This document shows positions 1-8,130 of a DNA stretch of 41,614 nucleotides, piece after piece. A program made the position numbers and the translations under genes. The stretch comes from Pelagibacterales bacterium SAG-MED38 (lineage in GTDB: Bacteria; Pseudomonadota; Alphaproteobacteria; Pelagibacterales; Pelagibacteraceae). Every line of letters begins with the position of its first letter. Position 1 is the first letter of the stretch. A model generated the notes under the pieces. The model did not search any database. It saw only the letters and a program-made list of their open reading frames with translations, and was not told where the DNA came from. The stretch lies in NCBI GenBank assembly GCA_014653585.1, contig JACWEH010000009.1, forward strand, positions 1 through 41,614, in the 5' to 3' direction.

Positions 1-501
1 TTTTTCTTTATCAATGATACCAACTGCGAAACCAGCTATATCAAATTTACCTTTCTCATAAGTGTCTGGCATTTCGGCAGTCTCGCCACCAACTAAATCA
101 CATTGTGAAATATCACATCCCTTAATTATCCCACGAATTATTGATTTCATCTTTTTTAAATCAATTTTATTAATTGAAATATAGTCTAAAAAAAATAAAG
201 GTTTTGCTCCTTGCACAATCAAATCATTTACACTCATAGCAACCAGATCTATTCCTATTGTGTCATATTTATTTAGGAGGTTTGCAACTTCAATTTTGGT
301 TCCCACACCATCAGTACAAGCAACTATTTTCGGACTTTTTATACCTTTGGGTAAATTTGAGACAGAACTAAAGCCACCAATATTAGCATTCTTTTTATTG
401 CCTTTTTTTTTTGATGAAATATTAGATATGAAACTTACCAATTTATCTGCAGCATTGATATTGACCCCACTTTTTTTATAGGTAAAGAGATTTTTATTCA
501 T
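1..501 (-). CDS. purM: Phosphoribosylformylglycinamidine cyclo-ligase (AIR synthetase), 5' part only
   Basis: PurM makes aminoimidazole ribonucleotide from FGAM and ATP in purine synthesis, in the cytoplasm. The window holds the first 167 codons; the gene runs off the left edge. The translated reverse strand starts MNKNLFTYKKSGVNINAADK, then continues through the family hallmarks: the ACTDGVGTK nucleotide-binding segment, IGIDLVAMSVNDLIVQGAKP and QCDLVGGETAEMPDTY. The ATG at 499-501 fits the family start. It is divergent from the DUF2066 gene, with only 23 bases between the two start codons. The PurM identity is very secure; only the missing 3' half cannot be judged. Confidence 0.95.
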   Translation of the reverse strand, partial: MNKNLFTYKKSGVNINAADKLVSFISNISSKKKGNKKNANIGGFSSVSNLPKGIKSPKIVACTDGVGTKIEVANLLNKYDTIGIDLVAMSVNDLIVQGAKPLFFLDYISINKIDLKKMKSIIRGIIKGCDISQCDLVGGETAEMPDTYEKGKFDIAGFAVGIIDKEK

Positions 502-524
502 TAATATAGGTTTTAAATTTAAGT

Positions 525-1586
525 ATGTATTATATCAAACATTTATATATTTTTTTTTCCACTCTAGCTTTAATAATATTTTTTTTTTCCACAGATGTAG
601 TTAAAGCAAAATCTTTTGAAATCAATGATATTGAAATTTCTCAGCCATTTGAAATCAATTTTGATAAAAATAATGTAATTGATCAAGGATTTAAAAATGC
701 TTTTTTTGAATTAATTTATTCTTTAATAAAGTCATCAGATTTTAAAAAAATTGATACTATAAAACTTAATGAGATTAAAGGTATGATTGAAACGTTTTCT
801 ATAAAAGAGGAGAAGTTTATAGACCAAAAATACCATTTAAACCTAGGTGTATCATTTAATAAAAAAAAAATTTTTAAATACCTAGAGAAAAAAAATATTT
901 TTCCATCGCAAATTCTTAAAGAAACATTTTTATTTATCCCGATAATGATAAATGAGAATGGAAATAGTATTTCAATTTTCTCAAATAATCCAATTTATGA
1001 TAATTGGAACAAAACAAATAAAAGATACCAATTAATAAATTATTTACTTCCCTCCGAAGATCTTGAGGACTTAAATCTTATAAAAGAAAAATTAAATGTG
1101 ATAGAAACTTATGACTTTAATGAAATTACAAAAAAATATTTCATAAAGAATTCAATCATTTCTCTAATTTTCAGAGGTAATAATGAAGTGAGAATTTTAA
1201 CAAAAATTTATAGCGATAAAAATGAGATAATAAAGAATAATACTTTTAAGAATATGAATATAGCCAATGAGACAGATCTTAATTTTTTAATTGAAAATTT
1301 GAAAAATTTATTTGAGGATAATTGGAAAAAATTAAATGAAATAAATACCTCAATAAAAGTTCCAATTACAATTAAAATTAAAAATGATGATTTAAAAAAA
1401 TCTAATAATTTTGAAATAATGTTAAATGAAATAGATCTGGTTAATTACTATTCTATACAAAAACTCAATAAAGAATTCATATTTTATGAAGTTTTATTTA
1501 ATGGAACAGTTCAAAACTTTATTAATATAATGAAAAACAATAAATATAATTTAAATACGCAAAAAAAAGTTTGGATAATTGAATGA
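525..1586 (+). CDS. DUF2066 domain-containing exported protein
   Basis: A 353-residue protein with one hydrophobic N-terminal segment (about residues 8-24) followed by a possible signal-peptidase site near VVKA-KS, so it is probably exported or membrane-anchored. The rest is Lys/Asn/Ile-rich with no catalytic motif that I recognise. Assignment to DUF2066 rests mainly on context: in many alphaproteobacteria a DUF2066 gene lies between purM and the hda gene, exactly as here. Its function is unknown. The last four bases overlap the start of the downstream hda-like gene (ATGA), so the two are probably translationally coupled. The domain name is an inference, the secretion signal is seen directly. 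Confidence 0.7.
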   Translation: MYYIKHLYIFFSTLALIIFFFSTDVVKAKSFEINDIEISQPFEINFDKNNVIDQGFKNAFFELIYSLIKSSDFKKIDTIKLNEIKGMIETFSIKEEKFIDQKYHLNLGVSFNKKKIFKYLEKKNIFPSQILKETFLFIPIMINENGNSISIFSNNPIYDNWNKTNKRYQLINYLLPSEDLEDLNLIKEKLNVIETYDFNEITKKYFIKNSIISLIFRGNNEVRILTKIYSDKNEIIKNNTFKNMNIANETDLNFLIENLKNLFEDNWKKLNEINTSIKVPITIKIKNDDLKKSNNFEIMLNEIDLVNYYSIQKLNKEFIFYEVLFNGTVQNFINIMKNNKYNLNTQKKVWIIE

Positions 1587-2245
1587 GGGACTTAAATCAA
1601 ACAATAATTAAATTCGATTATGACAAAAATTTAAAAAATGAGGATTATTATCTTTCTAAAAGCAATAAACATGTTTTTGATTTTTTAAACATATGGCCAA
1701 AATGGGAAAAAAATTTTGTTAATGTAATAGGGGAAAAGTTTTCCGGAAAAACTCATTTAATGAATATTTTTTTACAAAAAAACAAAGGTATCAAATTTGA
1801 AGGTAAATCTTTAAGAAATGAAGACCTAAAAAAAATTAAGATTTACGAGAATATCATAATAGAAAATTTATCTTTAGATGTTGATGAAAAATTACTTTAC
1901 AGTCTTTTTAACCTGATTGAACAGGATAATAAATTTATTATTGTTACATCTGTAAAACCGATAGTTAACATTACTTTTGAATTAAAAGATTTAAAGTCTA
2001 GAGCAAAAAATTTTATTTTATTAAATATCGAAAAACCTGATGATGAGTTAATGTTCGCCATTATATTAAAAAATCTAGCTGATCGACAGATCTCTTTAGA
2101 TGGTAAATTTGTTGAGTTTATTATTAAAAGAATTGAGAGATCGTATAGTAAAATATATGATTTCATATATAAGATCGACCAATTAAGTTTAAAAAAAAAA
2201 AAATCAATTGACTTTAAAATTATAAATGAAGTCTTAGGAGAATAA
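1583..2245 (+). CDS. hdaA: DnaA-related AAA+ protein (Hda/HdaA-type regulator of initiation)
   Basis: A 220-residue protein resembling the AAA+ part of DnaA without its DNA-binding domain, as in Hda/HdaA, which with the sliding clamp stimulates hydrolysis of DnaA-bound ATP. Seen here: Walker A GEKFSGKT at about residues 50-57, a Walker B-like strand IIIENLS at 91-97, and a C-terminal helical lid with KRIERSYSKIYDFIYKID, like the sensor-2 region of DnaA. The Walker B acid pair is EN rather than DD/DE. A clamp-binding QxxL-type motif near the N-terminus is not obvious to me. It lies between DUF2066 and aspS; aspS starts on the base after its stop. The family call is good, the cellular role is inferred. 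Confidence 0.8.
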   Translation: MRDLNQTIIKFDYDKNLKNEDYYLSKSNKHVFDFLNIWPKWEKNFVNVIGEKFSGKTHLMNIFLQKNKGIKFEGKSLRNEDLKKIKIYENIIIENLSLDVDEKLLYSLFNLIEQDNKFIIVTSVKPIVNITFELKDLKSRAKNFILLNIEKPDDELMFAIILKNLADRQISLDGKFVEFIIKRIERSYSKIYDFIYKIDQLSLKKKKSIDFKIINEVLGE

Positions 2246-4030
2246 TTGAACAAATTTAGATCTCACAAATGTAATGAATTAAGAAAAGAAAAAGTAGGAG
2301 ATGAGGTAACTCTTTCTGGATGGATAAATAAAAAACGAGACCATGGAAATCTTTTGTTCTTAGATTTAAGAGATAATTATGGAATAACACAGTGTATTAT
2401 AGACAAAGAAAATTCTAATTTTAAAAATTTGGAAAAAATACAATTAGAAACCGTAATTAAGATTTATGGAAAAGTAGTCAAAAGATCAAAAGAGTCAATC
2501 AATGAGGATATTGAAACTGGTGAAATTGAGGTATCTATTAAAAATTTTCAGGTTCTTGGCGAATGCAAGGAACTTCCTTTACCAGTTTTTACTGATCGCG
2601 AGTATGCGGAAGAAATAAGACTAAAGTATCGTTTCTTAGATTTAAGAAGAAAAAAAATTCATGAAAATATTATATTAAGATCAAAAGTAATTTCATTTAT
2701 TAGAAATGAGATGAACAATTTGGGATTTTTAGAATTTCAAACACCAATTTTAACATCCTCAAGTCCTGAGGGAGCAAGAGATTTTTTAGTACCAAGCAGA
2801 TTAAATCCTGGAAAATTTTATGCACTTCCACAAGCTCCCCAACAATTTAAACAACTAGTAATGGTTTCTGGTTTTGATAAGTATTTTCAGATTGCTCCTT
2901 GTTTTAGGGATGAGGATGCAAGAGCTGACAGAAGTCCTGGTGAGTTCTATCAATTAGATTTGGAAATGTCCTTTGTGGAGCAAGAGGATGTATTCAAAGT
3001 GGTGGAAAAGTTATTTGTGAGTACATTTAAAAAGTTTTCAAATAAGAAGTTATTATTTAATAAATTTCCAAGAATCGCTTTTAAGGAAGCAATGATAAAA
3101 TATGGAACCGACAAACCAGATTTAAGAAATCCACTTGTTATTAATGATATCACTGAAATTTTTTTAAGAGAAGATGTTTCATTTGAAATATTTAAAAAAC
3201 TTGTAAAATCAGGATCAAAAGTAAGATGTATTGTCACAAAAAACACAAAAAATAAGCCTCGAAGTTTTTTTGAAAATATTGATAAATGGGCCAAAGAACA
3301 AGGTGCCTCAGGACTTGCTTACTTTACAATAGAGAAAGATAAAGATATTTCTGCGAAAGGTCCTGTAGGCAAATTTTTTTCAAAAGACTCTCTTGATGAA
3401 ATAATGGCTAAAACTGATGCAGAGGTAGGCGACAGTATTTTTCTTTCTTGTGGTAAACAGGGAGAAGTTGAAAAGATTATCTCATTAGCTAGAGATAAAA
3501 TTGGAAAAGATTTAGGTCTGATTGATGAAAACGTTTTCGCATTCTGTTGGATTGTAGATTATCCAATGTATGAAATAGATAACCAAACTAACAAAATAAA
3601 ATTTAGTCATAACCCTTTTTCAATGCCTCAAGGAGACGTTGACAAAATTAATTTTGAAAAACCACTAGAAATTCTTGCATATCAATATGATATAGTTTGT
3701 AATGGAATAGAGTTATCTTCAGGTGCAATAAGAAATCATATTCCAGATCTTATGTATAAATTGTTTGACATTGTAGGTTATTCAAAATCTGATGTTGATC
3801 AAAAATTCAGCGGAATGATAAATGCACTAAGTTATGGCGCACCTCCACACGGTGGCATTGCTCCAGGTATTGATAGAATAATTATGTTACTTGCGAATGA
3901 AAAAAATATTCGAGAGGTTACTATGTTTCCGATGAATCAAAATGCTCAAGATTTAATGATGAATGCACCTTCAAGTGTGAGTGAAAATCAACTAAAAGAA
4001 TTGAACTTATCGATTAAAAATAAAAAATGA
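2246..4030 (+). CDS. aspS: Aspartyl-tRNA synthetase
   Basis: Class II synthetase of 594 residues, the usual bacterial length with the GAD insertion. N-terminal OB-fold anticodon domain (about 1-105), then the catalytic core: QAPQQFKQLVMVSGF, motif 2 FRDEDARADR at 220-229, and motif 3 GAPPHGGIAPGIDR near 530. The start is TTG at 2246, directly after the TAA of the hda-like gene, with AGGAG at 2236-2240 as ribosome binding site. Residue 33 is His in RDHG, the residue found in nondiscriminating bacterial AspRS, whereas E. coli has Leu; so it may also charge tRNA-Asn for the GatCAB route. Its stop (4028-4030) directly abuts the stop of the convergent gene. Confidence 0.97.
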   Translation: MNKFRSHKCNELRKEKVGDEVTLSGWINKKRDHGNLLFLDLRDNYGITQCIIDKENSNFKNLEKIQLETVIKIYGKVVKRSKESINEDIETGEIEVSIKNFQVLGECKELPLPVFTDREYAEEIRLKYRFLDLRRKKIHENIILRSKVISFIRNEMNNLGFLEFQTPILTSSSPEGARDFLVPSRLNPGKFYALPQAPQQFKQLVMVSGFDKYFQIAPCFRDEDARADRSPGEFYQLDLEMSFVEQEDVFKVVEKLFVSTFKKFSNKKLLFNKFPRIAFKEAMIKYGTDKPDLRNPLVINDITEIFLREDVSFEIFKKLVKSGSKVRCIVTKNTKNKPRSFFENIDKWAKEQGASGLAYFTIEKDKDISAKGPVGKFFSKDSLDEIMAKTDAEVGDSIFLSCGKQGEVEKIISLARDKIGKDLGLIDENVFAFCWIVDYPMYEIDNQTNKIKFSHNPFSMPQGDVDKINFEKPLEILAYQYDIVCNGIELSSGAIRNHIPDLMYKLFDIVGYSKSDVDQKFSGMINALSYGAPPHGGIAPGIDRIIMLLANEKNIREVTMFPMNQNAQDLMMNAPSSVSENQLKELNLSIKNKK

Positions 4031-4855
4031 TTACTTTTTTCCTTTGAGACTAATTTTAACATCTGATAAATCAACCAAGTTTTTTTTATAATTATTTCTT
4101 ACAAATCCTTTACTTGTTATATCTTTTACTATTTTCAGTAATTGATTATGTTCATCAGAGCTATTTTCATCTGTAGAGGCAGGATCTAAATTACCTATAG
4201 AAGGAGTATGCGCTAAATCTTCTCTGTTTAGATAAGAAATTGCTAGTTCTCTAAATATATAATCTAATATTGAAGAGGCGCTTAAAATTCTGTCATTACC
4301 ATTTACTTTACCAGAGGGTTCAAATTTAGTCCCTATAAATGCACTTACAAATTCGTCCAATGGCACTCCGTATTGAAGACCAAGCGAAACAGCGATGGCA
4401 AAATTATTCATTAAAGCTTTAACTAGCTCTCCTTCTTTACTTGTATCAATAAAGATTTCTCCAATTTTACCATCCTCATATTCTCCAGTATGCAAGTAAA
4501 CTTTATGGTCACCAATAGTTGCTTTTTGAATATAACCTTTTCTTCTGTCAGGCATACTAAATCGTTTTCCAGAATTATCAGATTTTGCATAAGATTTAGA
4601 AACGATTTTTTCGAGGCTTATATTTTTGTTTTTGTTATGAGCTTGAACTAAATCAATTTTTCTATTTTGATCATTTTTTTTATTACCAGGATTAAGACTT
4701 TTTGTTTTTCTGTTATCTAATTTAACATCTAGAACTTCAAACTTCCCATCGTCTCTTTTTTCAAGATTCCTGAGCTCCGTTTCATTAATATCATCCAGAT
4801 AATGATTTACTTTAAAAGTGCATGTATAATAAGTTTCTACAAGATATTTTGACAT
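4031..4855 (-). CDS. Free-standing TSCPD-domain protein related to the C-terminus of class II (B12) ribonucleotide reductase
   Basis: A 274-residue protein. Residues about 103-212 match the C-terminal TSCPD region of alphaproteobacterial Nrd[26 protein letters not shown], a run around [20 protein letters not shown] and a segment containing [11 protein letters not shown] and [14 protein letters not shown]. The reductase barrel, its catalytic cysteines and the Cys-rich NrdJ tail are all absent. The N-terminal 50 residues ([18 protein letters not shown]) form another small domain that I do not recognise; residues 50-100 are a basic, probably disordered linker. It is therefore not a working reductase. 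It could be a regulator, nucleotide-binding or assembly partner; its role is unknown. No nrd gene lies nearby. Confidence 0.7.
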   Translation of the reverse strand: MSKYLVETYYTCTFKVNHYLDDINETELRNLEKRDDGKFEVLDVKLDNRKTKSLNPGNKKNDQNRKIDLVQAHNKNKNISLEKIVSKSYAKSDNSGKRFSMPDRRKGYIQKATIGDHKVYLHTGEYEDGKIGEIFIDTSKEGELVKALMNNFAIAVSLGLQYGVPLDEFVSAFIGTKFEPSGKVNGNDRILSASSILDYIFRELAISYLNREDLAHTPSIGNLDPASTDENSSDEHNQLLKIVKDITSKGFVRNNYKKNLVDLSDVKISLKGKK

Positions 4856-4968
4856 TTTTTATAATCCTTAATTTAAGTTTGAATTTTTAGTCTTTTTACT
4901 TATATACATTTACATATTTTAGTCTAATTTAATTTATACAATTTAAAATTGAAATTACAAAATTTTAC

Positions 4969-5328
4969 ATGTTGACTTTCTTAAAAAAAATTTTCACTTG
5001 GTGGAATCGCGATACATTTGGCACTAGAATTAAAACTGTATTGTTCGGTAAATTAATTGGATCAGATGAGTATGGCAATAAATATTATAAGAGCAAAAAT
5101 GGGAAGAGATGGGTCATATATGCGAATGAGATTGATGCATCGAAAATTCCTGTTGAATGGTATTCTTGGATTCATTTTATGCCGAACAAAATTGAAAATA
5201 CTCATAAATTAGAAAAATATGATTGGCAAAAACCTCACCAACCAAACTTGACTGGTACCGACTCCGCATATTATCCAAATAAGAACAATAAAAATGCAAC
5301 TGAAAAAAAATATAAAAGTTGGAAATAA
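4969..5328 (+). CDS. NADH:ubiquinone oxidoreductase accessory subunit, NDUFA12 family
   Basis: A 119-residue soluble protein of the NDUFA12 (B17.2) family, an accessory subunit of respiratory complex I in alphaproteobacteria and mitochondria. Family features seen: WWNRDTFGTRIKTVLFGKLIG at the start, the EYGNKYYKSK segment, RWVIYANEIDASKIPVEWYSW, and the Trp/Pro-rich C-terminus with YDWQKPHQPNLTGT. The main complex I operon is not nearby, which is usual for this gene. Its 3' end overlaps the next gene (DUF2155) by 35 bases in another frame, and the pair is a common alphaproteobacterial neighbourhood. Confidence 0.9.
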   Translation: MLTFLKKIFTWWNRDTFGTRIKTVLFGKLIGSDEYGNKYYKSKNGKRWVIYANEIDASKIPVEWYSWIHFMPNKIENTHKLEKYDWQKPHQPNLTGTDSAYYPNKNNKNATEKKYKSWK

Positions 5329-5698
5329 TTTAAACTTATTTTTATTTATATACTTATTTACCATTATTGTAGCTTTTAAGATTAGTGCTGAAATTAATAT
5401 TGACGGAACTAATACTGACATAAAAATATTGGATAAGATTAGTTCTAAAAATGAGTTGATAAAACTAACTAATAATAAAGAATTTATTTATAAAGATTTA
5501 TCAATCAAAAGTATAAAATGCACAGATTCTAAATTTGACGACAATCCTGAAGTTAAGGCTTATATTCAAGTAAGAGATTTAACAAAAAAAGATAGAAATA
5601 ATGTTTATGTTTTTAATGGATGGATGTTTTCATCAAGCCCTTCCATAGTACCCTTTGACCATCCAGTTTATGATATTTGGCTTGTTAGTTGTCACTAA
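5294..5698 (+). CDS. DUF2155 domain-containing exported protein
   Basis: A 134-residue protein with an N-terminal hydrophobic signal (about residues 14-32, ending near KISA). The mature part carries the DUF2155 pattern: ...CTDSKFDDNPEVKAYIQV, then VFNGWMFSSSPSIVPFDHPVYDIWLVSC. Two cysteines in the mature part (CTDS and the penultimate residue) could form a disulfide in the periplasm. The function of the family is not known. It follows NDUFA12, as in many alphaproteobacteria. The last 14 bases overlap the end of the convergent accC gene. Confidence 0.85.
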   Translation: MQLKKNIKVGNNLNLFLFIYLFTIIVAFKISAEINIDGTNTDIKILDKISSKNELIKLTNNKEFIYKDLSIKSIKCTDSKFDDNPEVKAYIQVRDLTKKDRNNVYVFNGWMFSSSPSIVPFDHPVYDIWLVSCH

Positions 5699-7031
5699 GT
5701 ATTTTATCATTATCCAACCAAGTTACATTGAAATCAGAGCCAATAAACTTTTTATGATTTAGCAATTTTTTATGCAATGGGATTGTTGTTGTGATTCCTT
5801 CTATTACAAACTCATCTAAAGATCTATTCATTCTTTGAATAGCTTCTGATCTATTTCTTCCGTGACATATTAATTTACAAATCAAGCTATCATAAAAGGG
5901 AGTGATTTTATAACCTTGATATATCGCACCATCAACTCTAGTTCTGAAACCCGATGGTTGATGACACATGCCAATTAATCCAGGAGATGGTTGGAAATTT
6001 TTACTAGCATCTTCAGCATTTATTCTACATTCTATCGCATGCCCTCTCGGATTTATATCACTCTGATTCAAAGCAGTTTCTCCTGAAAATGCTATCCAAA
6101 TTTGTTCTTTGATAATATCTATGCCTGTTACCATTTCAGTAACTGGATGTTCAACTTGGACTCTTGTATTCATTTCAAGAAAATAAAATTTTCCATCCTC
6201 ATAAATGAATTCAACAGTTCCAGCACCTGTGTATCCAATTTTTGATACCATGTTTACAGTTTTTTCAAAAAGGTCTTTTCTTATCTCATCAGTTAGAACA
6301 GGACTTGGCGTTTCTTCAATCAATTTCTGATGCCTTCTTTGAACAGAGCAATCTCTCTCATGAAGATGAACAGTTCTATTTTTTCCAGCTAAAATTTGGA
6401 CTTCAATATGTCTAGGATTTTGAAAAAATTTTTCTATGTAAACTTCATCATTACCAAAATATTTTTGAGCTTCAGATTTTGCTGTTGAAAACAACGTCTC
6501 AAATTCCTCCTCTTTAAAGACGATTTTCATACCCTTACCACCGCCACCGCCAGAAGCTTTAATGAGAATAGGAAAACCAATCTTTTTACATAATTCTTTA
6601 GCTTTTTTAACATCTTTCACTCCATCTTCAGATCCTTCAATAACTGGCAAACCATTTTCTTTAGCAATTTTTTTTGCTTGTATCTTATCCCCCATCATTT
6701 TTATTAACTTTGACGATGCACCTATGAATTTAATGTTGTTATCTTCAAGTACTTTCGCAAAATTCGCATTTTCCGAGAGGAAACCATAACCAGGATGCAC
6801 AGCTTCAGAATTAGTAATTTCAATTGCAGAAAGTAAAGCTGGAATATTTAAATAACTATTTACTGGTTGGTGAGAACCTATACAAACACTTTCGTCCGCC
6901 ATTCTAACGTGCATACTTTCTTTATCAACATCTGAATGAACAGCAACTGTCGAAATTCCCCATTCTTTACAAGCTCTTATAATTCTAACCGCAATTTCTC
7001 CACGGTTAGCTATCAAAATTTTTTTAAACAT
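5685..7031 (-). CDS. accC: Acetyl-CoA carboxylase, biotin carboxylase subunit
   Basis: Carboxylates the biotin on AccB using ATP and bicarbonate, the first half of malonyl-CoA formation for fatty-acid synthesis. 448 residues, full family length. Seen: N-terminal KILIANRGEIAVRIIRAC, ATP-grasp Lys116 and Lys158, the glycine loop at 161-165 (SGGGGGKGMK), EMNTRVQVEHPVTEMVTG with catalytic Arg290 and Glu294. It lies directly downstream of accB: the accC ATG shares its first base with the last base of the accB stop. The order aroQ-accB-accC indicates one transcript. The 3' end overlaps DUF2155 on the other strand by 14 bases. Confidence 0.97.
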   Translation of the reverse strand: MFKKILIANRGEIAVRIIRACKEWGISTVAVHSDVDKESMHVRMADESVCIGSHQPVNSYLNIPALLSAIEITNSEAVHPGYGFLSENANFAKVLEDNNIKFIGASSKLIKMMGDKIQAKKIAKENGLPVIEGSEDGVKDVKKAKELCKKIGFPILIKASGGGGGKGMKIVFKEEEFETLFSTAKSEAQKYFGNDEVYIEKFFQNPRHIEVQILAGKNRTVHLHERDCSVQRRHQKLIEETPSPVLTDEIRKDLFEKTVNMVSKIGYTGAGTVEFIYEDGKFYFLEMNTRVQVEHPVTEMVTGIDIIKEQIWIAFSGETALNQSDINPRGHAIECRINAEDASKNFQPSPGLIGMCHQPSGFRTRVDGAIYQGYKITPFYDSLICKLICHGRNRSEAIQRMNRSLDEFVIEGITTTIPLHKKLLNHKKFIGSDFNVTWLDNDKILSDN

Positions 7032-7462
7032 TAATCAAGTATTATTAAATTTTGTCCAAATTCTACCGGTTGACCATCGTTAACACAAATTTCTTTTACA
7101 ACTCCATCAGCAGTTGACGGCACATGGTTCATAGTTTTCATAGCTTCCACAATCATTACGGTATCACCTTTTTTAATTTTTTTCCCAACTTCAACAAATT
7201 TTTTTGCACCAGGTTCGGGTGCATGATATGCCGTTCCTATTATTGGCGATTTAACTTCAATTCCCGTTTTATTTTTGTTAGATAAATTAACACTTGAATT
7301 GTTTACCTCATTTTTTGAACTTGGAATATTTTGACTATTTATTGAGATATTATTTTTAGAAACTTTAATTTTAGTATCTTTCTCAGTATATTCTAATTCA
7401 GTCAGATTAAATTCTTCCAAATAGTCACTGAGTTCTTTAATAATCTTTTTATCTATTTTCAT
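7031..7462 (-). CDS. accB: Biotin carboxyl carrier protein of acetyl-CoA carboxylase
   Basis: A 143-residue carrier protein with the usual three parts: an N-terminal helical region (1-35), a flexible Asn/Ser-rich linker (about 38-66), and a C-terminal biotinyl domain (about 68-143). The biotin site is Lys109 in IVEAMKTMNHV; the common form is EAMKMMN or EAMKLMN, so Thr after the Lys is a mild variation. Its start ATG overlaps the aroQ stop by four bases, and its stop overlaps the accC start, so all three genes are coupled. Confidence 0.96.
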   Translation of the reverse strand: MKIDKKIIKELSDYLEEFNLTELEYTEKDTKIKVSKNNISINSQNIPSSKNEVNNSSVNLSNKNKTGIEVKSPIIGTAYHAPEPGAKKFVEVGKKIKKGDTVMIVEAMKTMNHVPSTADGVVKEICVNDGQPVEFGQNLIILD

Positions 7463-7899
7463 TTTTGTATGAGCTTTTGCATTGAAATTATGGCTAAAAT
7501 ATAACCATCAGTACCTAAACCAAAAATACCACCTGTAGCAATATCACTTATTAAAGATTTATGTCTAAATTCCTCACGTTTATATATGTTTGAAATATGT
7601 AATTCTATGATTGGTTTTTTAAAAATACTTAACGCATCTCTAATTGCTACAGAAGTATGGGTAAAAGCTGCAGCATTGATTATTATTCCATCAAAATTAT
7701 CTTTAGAGTTTTGTATCAAATTAACTATTTCACCCTCAATATTTGATTGAGAAAAATCAGCTATTAAACCTAATTCTTTCGATTTTTTTAGACAAATTTC
7801 TTTTAATTCTTCAAAAGAGGTGGATCCATATTGTGATTGTTCTCTTTCACCTAATAGATTAAGATTTGGACCATTAATTATAATTATCTTATTATTCAT
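7459..7899 (-). CDS. aroQ: 3-dehydroquinate dehydratase, type II
   Basis: Dehydrates 3-dehydroquinate to 3-dehydroshikimate in the shikimate pathway; a dodecameric cytoplasmic enzyme. 146 residues, the normal size. Seen: NGPNLNLLGERE (9-20) with Arg19, catalytic Tyr24, QSNIEGE (51-57), NAAAFTHTSVAIRDAL (75-90) and ELHISNIYKREEFRH with catalytic His101. The reading frame stays open upstream to 8028, but that part is hydrophobic, antisense to thiS, and outside the family; ATG at 7897-7899 gives the family start. No ribosome binding site is visible and the divergent thiS starts only 16 bases away, so the message may be leaderless. Confidence 0.95.
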   Translation of the reverse strand: MNNKIIIINGPNLNLLGEREQSQYGSTSFEELKEICLKKSKELGLIADFSQSNIEGEIVNLIQNSKDNFDGIIINAAAFTHTSVAIRDALSIFKKPIIELHISNIYKREEFRHKSLISDIATGGIFGLGTDGYILAIISMQKLIQK

Positions 7900-7915
7900 T
7901 AGACATTTATATACG

Positions 7916-8128
7916 ATGCCAAAAAAAATAAAAATAAAAATAAATGGTAAAATAAATAAAATTGATGATAAAACTAAATTATCTGACTTAGTCAAAAATT
8001 TGAAAGTACCTTTGAAAAAGGTTGCCATTGAATTAAATAGAGAAATAGTGGATAAAAAAAATCTAAAAAAGATTAATTTAAAAATTAATGATAAAATTGA
8101 AATTGTTCATTTTATTGGAGGTGGTTAA
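7916..8128 (+). CDS. thiS: Sulfur carrier protein ThiS
   Basis: A 70-residue beta-grasp (ubiquitin-like) protein. Its C-terminal Gly-Gly carries sulfur as a thiocarboxylate for thiazole synthesis by ThiG. Seen: KIKIKINGKINKIDDKTKLS, the VAIELNREIV central strand typical of ThiS, and the C-terminus VHFIGGG. Start ATG 7916-7918 chosen by family length; upstream codons in this frame are antisense to aroQ. The codons of the terminal glycines also form the ribosome binding site of thiG. There is no room upstream for a TPP riboswitch. Confidence 0.93.
   Translation: MPKKIKIKINGKINKIDDKTKLSDLVKNLKVPLKKVAIELNREIVDKKNLKKINLKINDKIEIVHFIGGG
8117..8124 (+). promoter_or_regulatory. Ribosome binding site of thiG embedded in the Gly-Gly-Gly codons of thiS
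   Basis: GGAGGTGG, the strongest Shine-Dalgarno-like sequence nearby, lies nine bases before the TTG start of thiG (8131) and is at the same time the codons for the functional C-terminal glycines of ThiS. It decides the thiG start. Confidence 0.8.
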
Positions 8129-8130
8129 AT

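Noticed and set aside
260..481. 73-residue plus-strand open frame
   Set aside because: Antisense shadow of purM.
7459..7915. TPP riboswitch for thiS-thiG
   Set aside because: The gap is 16 bases and no CUGAGA-type core was seen in the adjoining part of aroQ.
7900..8028. Upstream in-frame extension of aroQ with a hydrophobic helix
   Set aside because: It is antisense to thiS, gives a membrane segment foreign to type II dehydroquinases, and the family start is at 7899.
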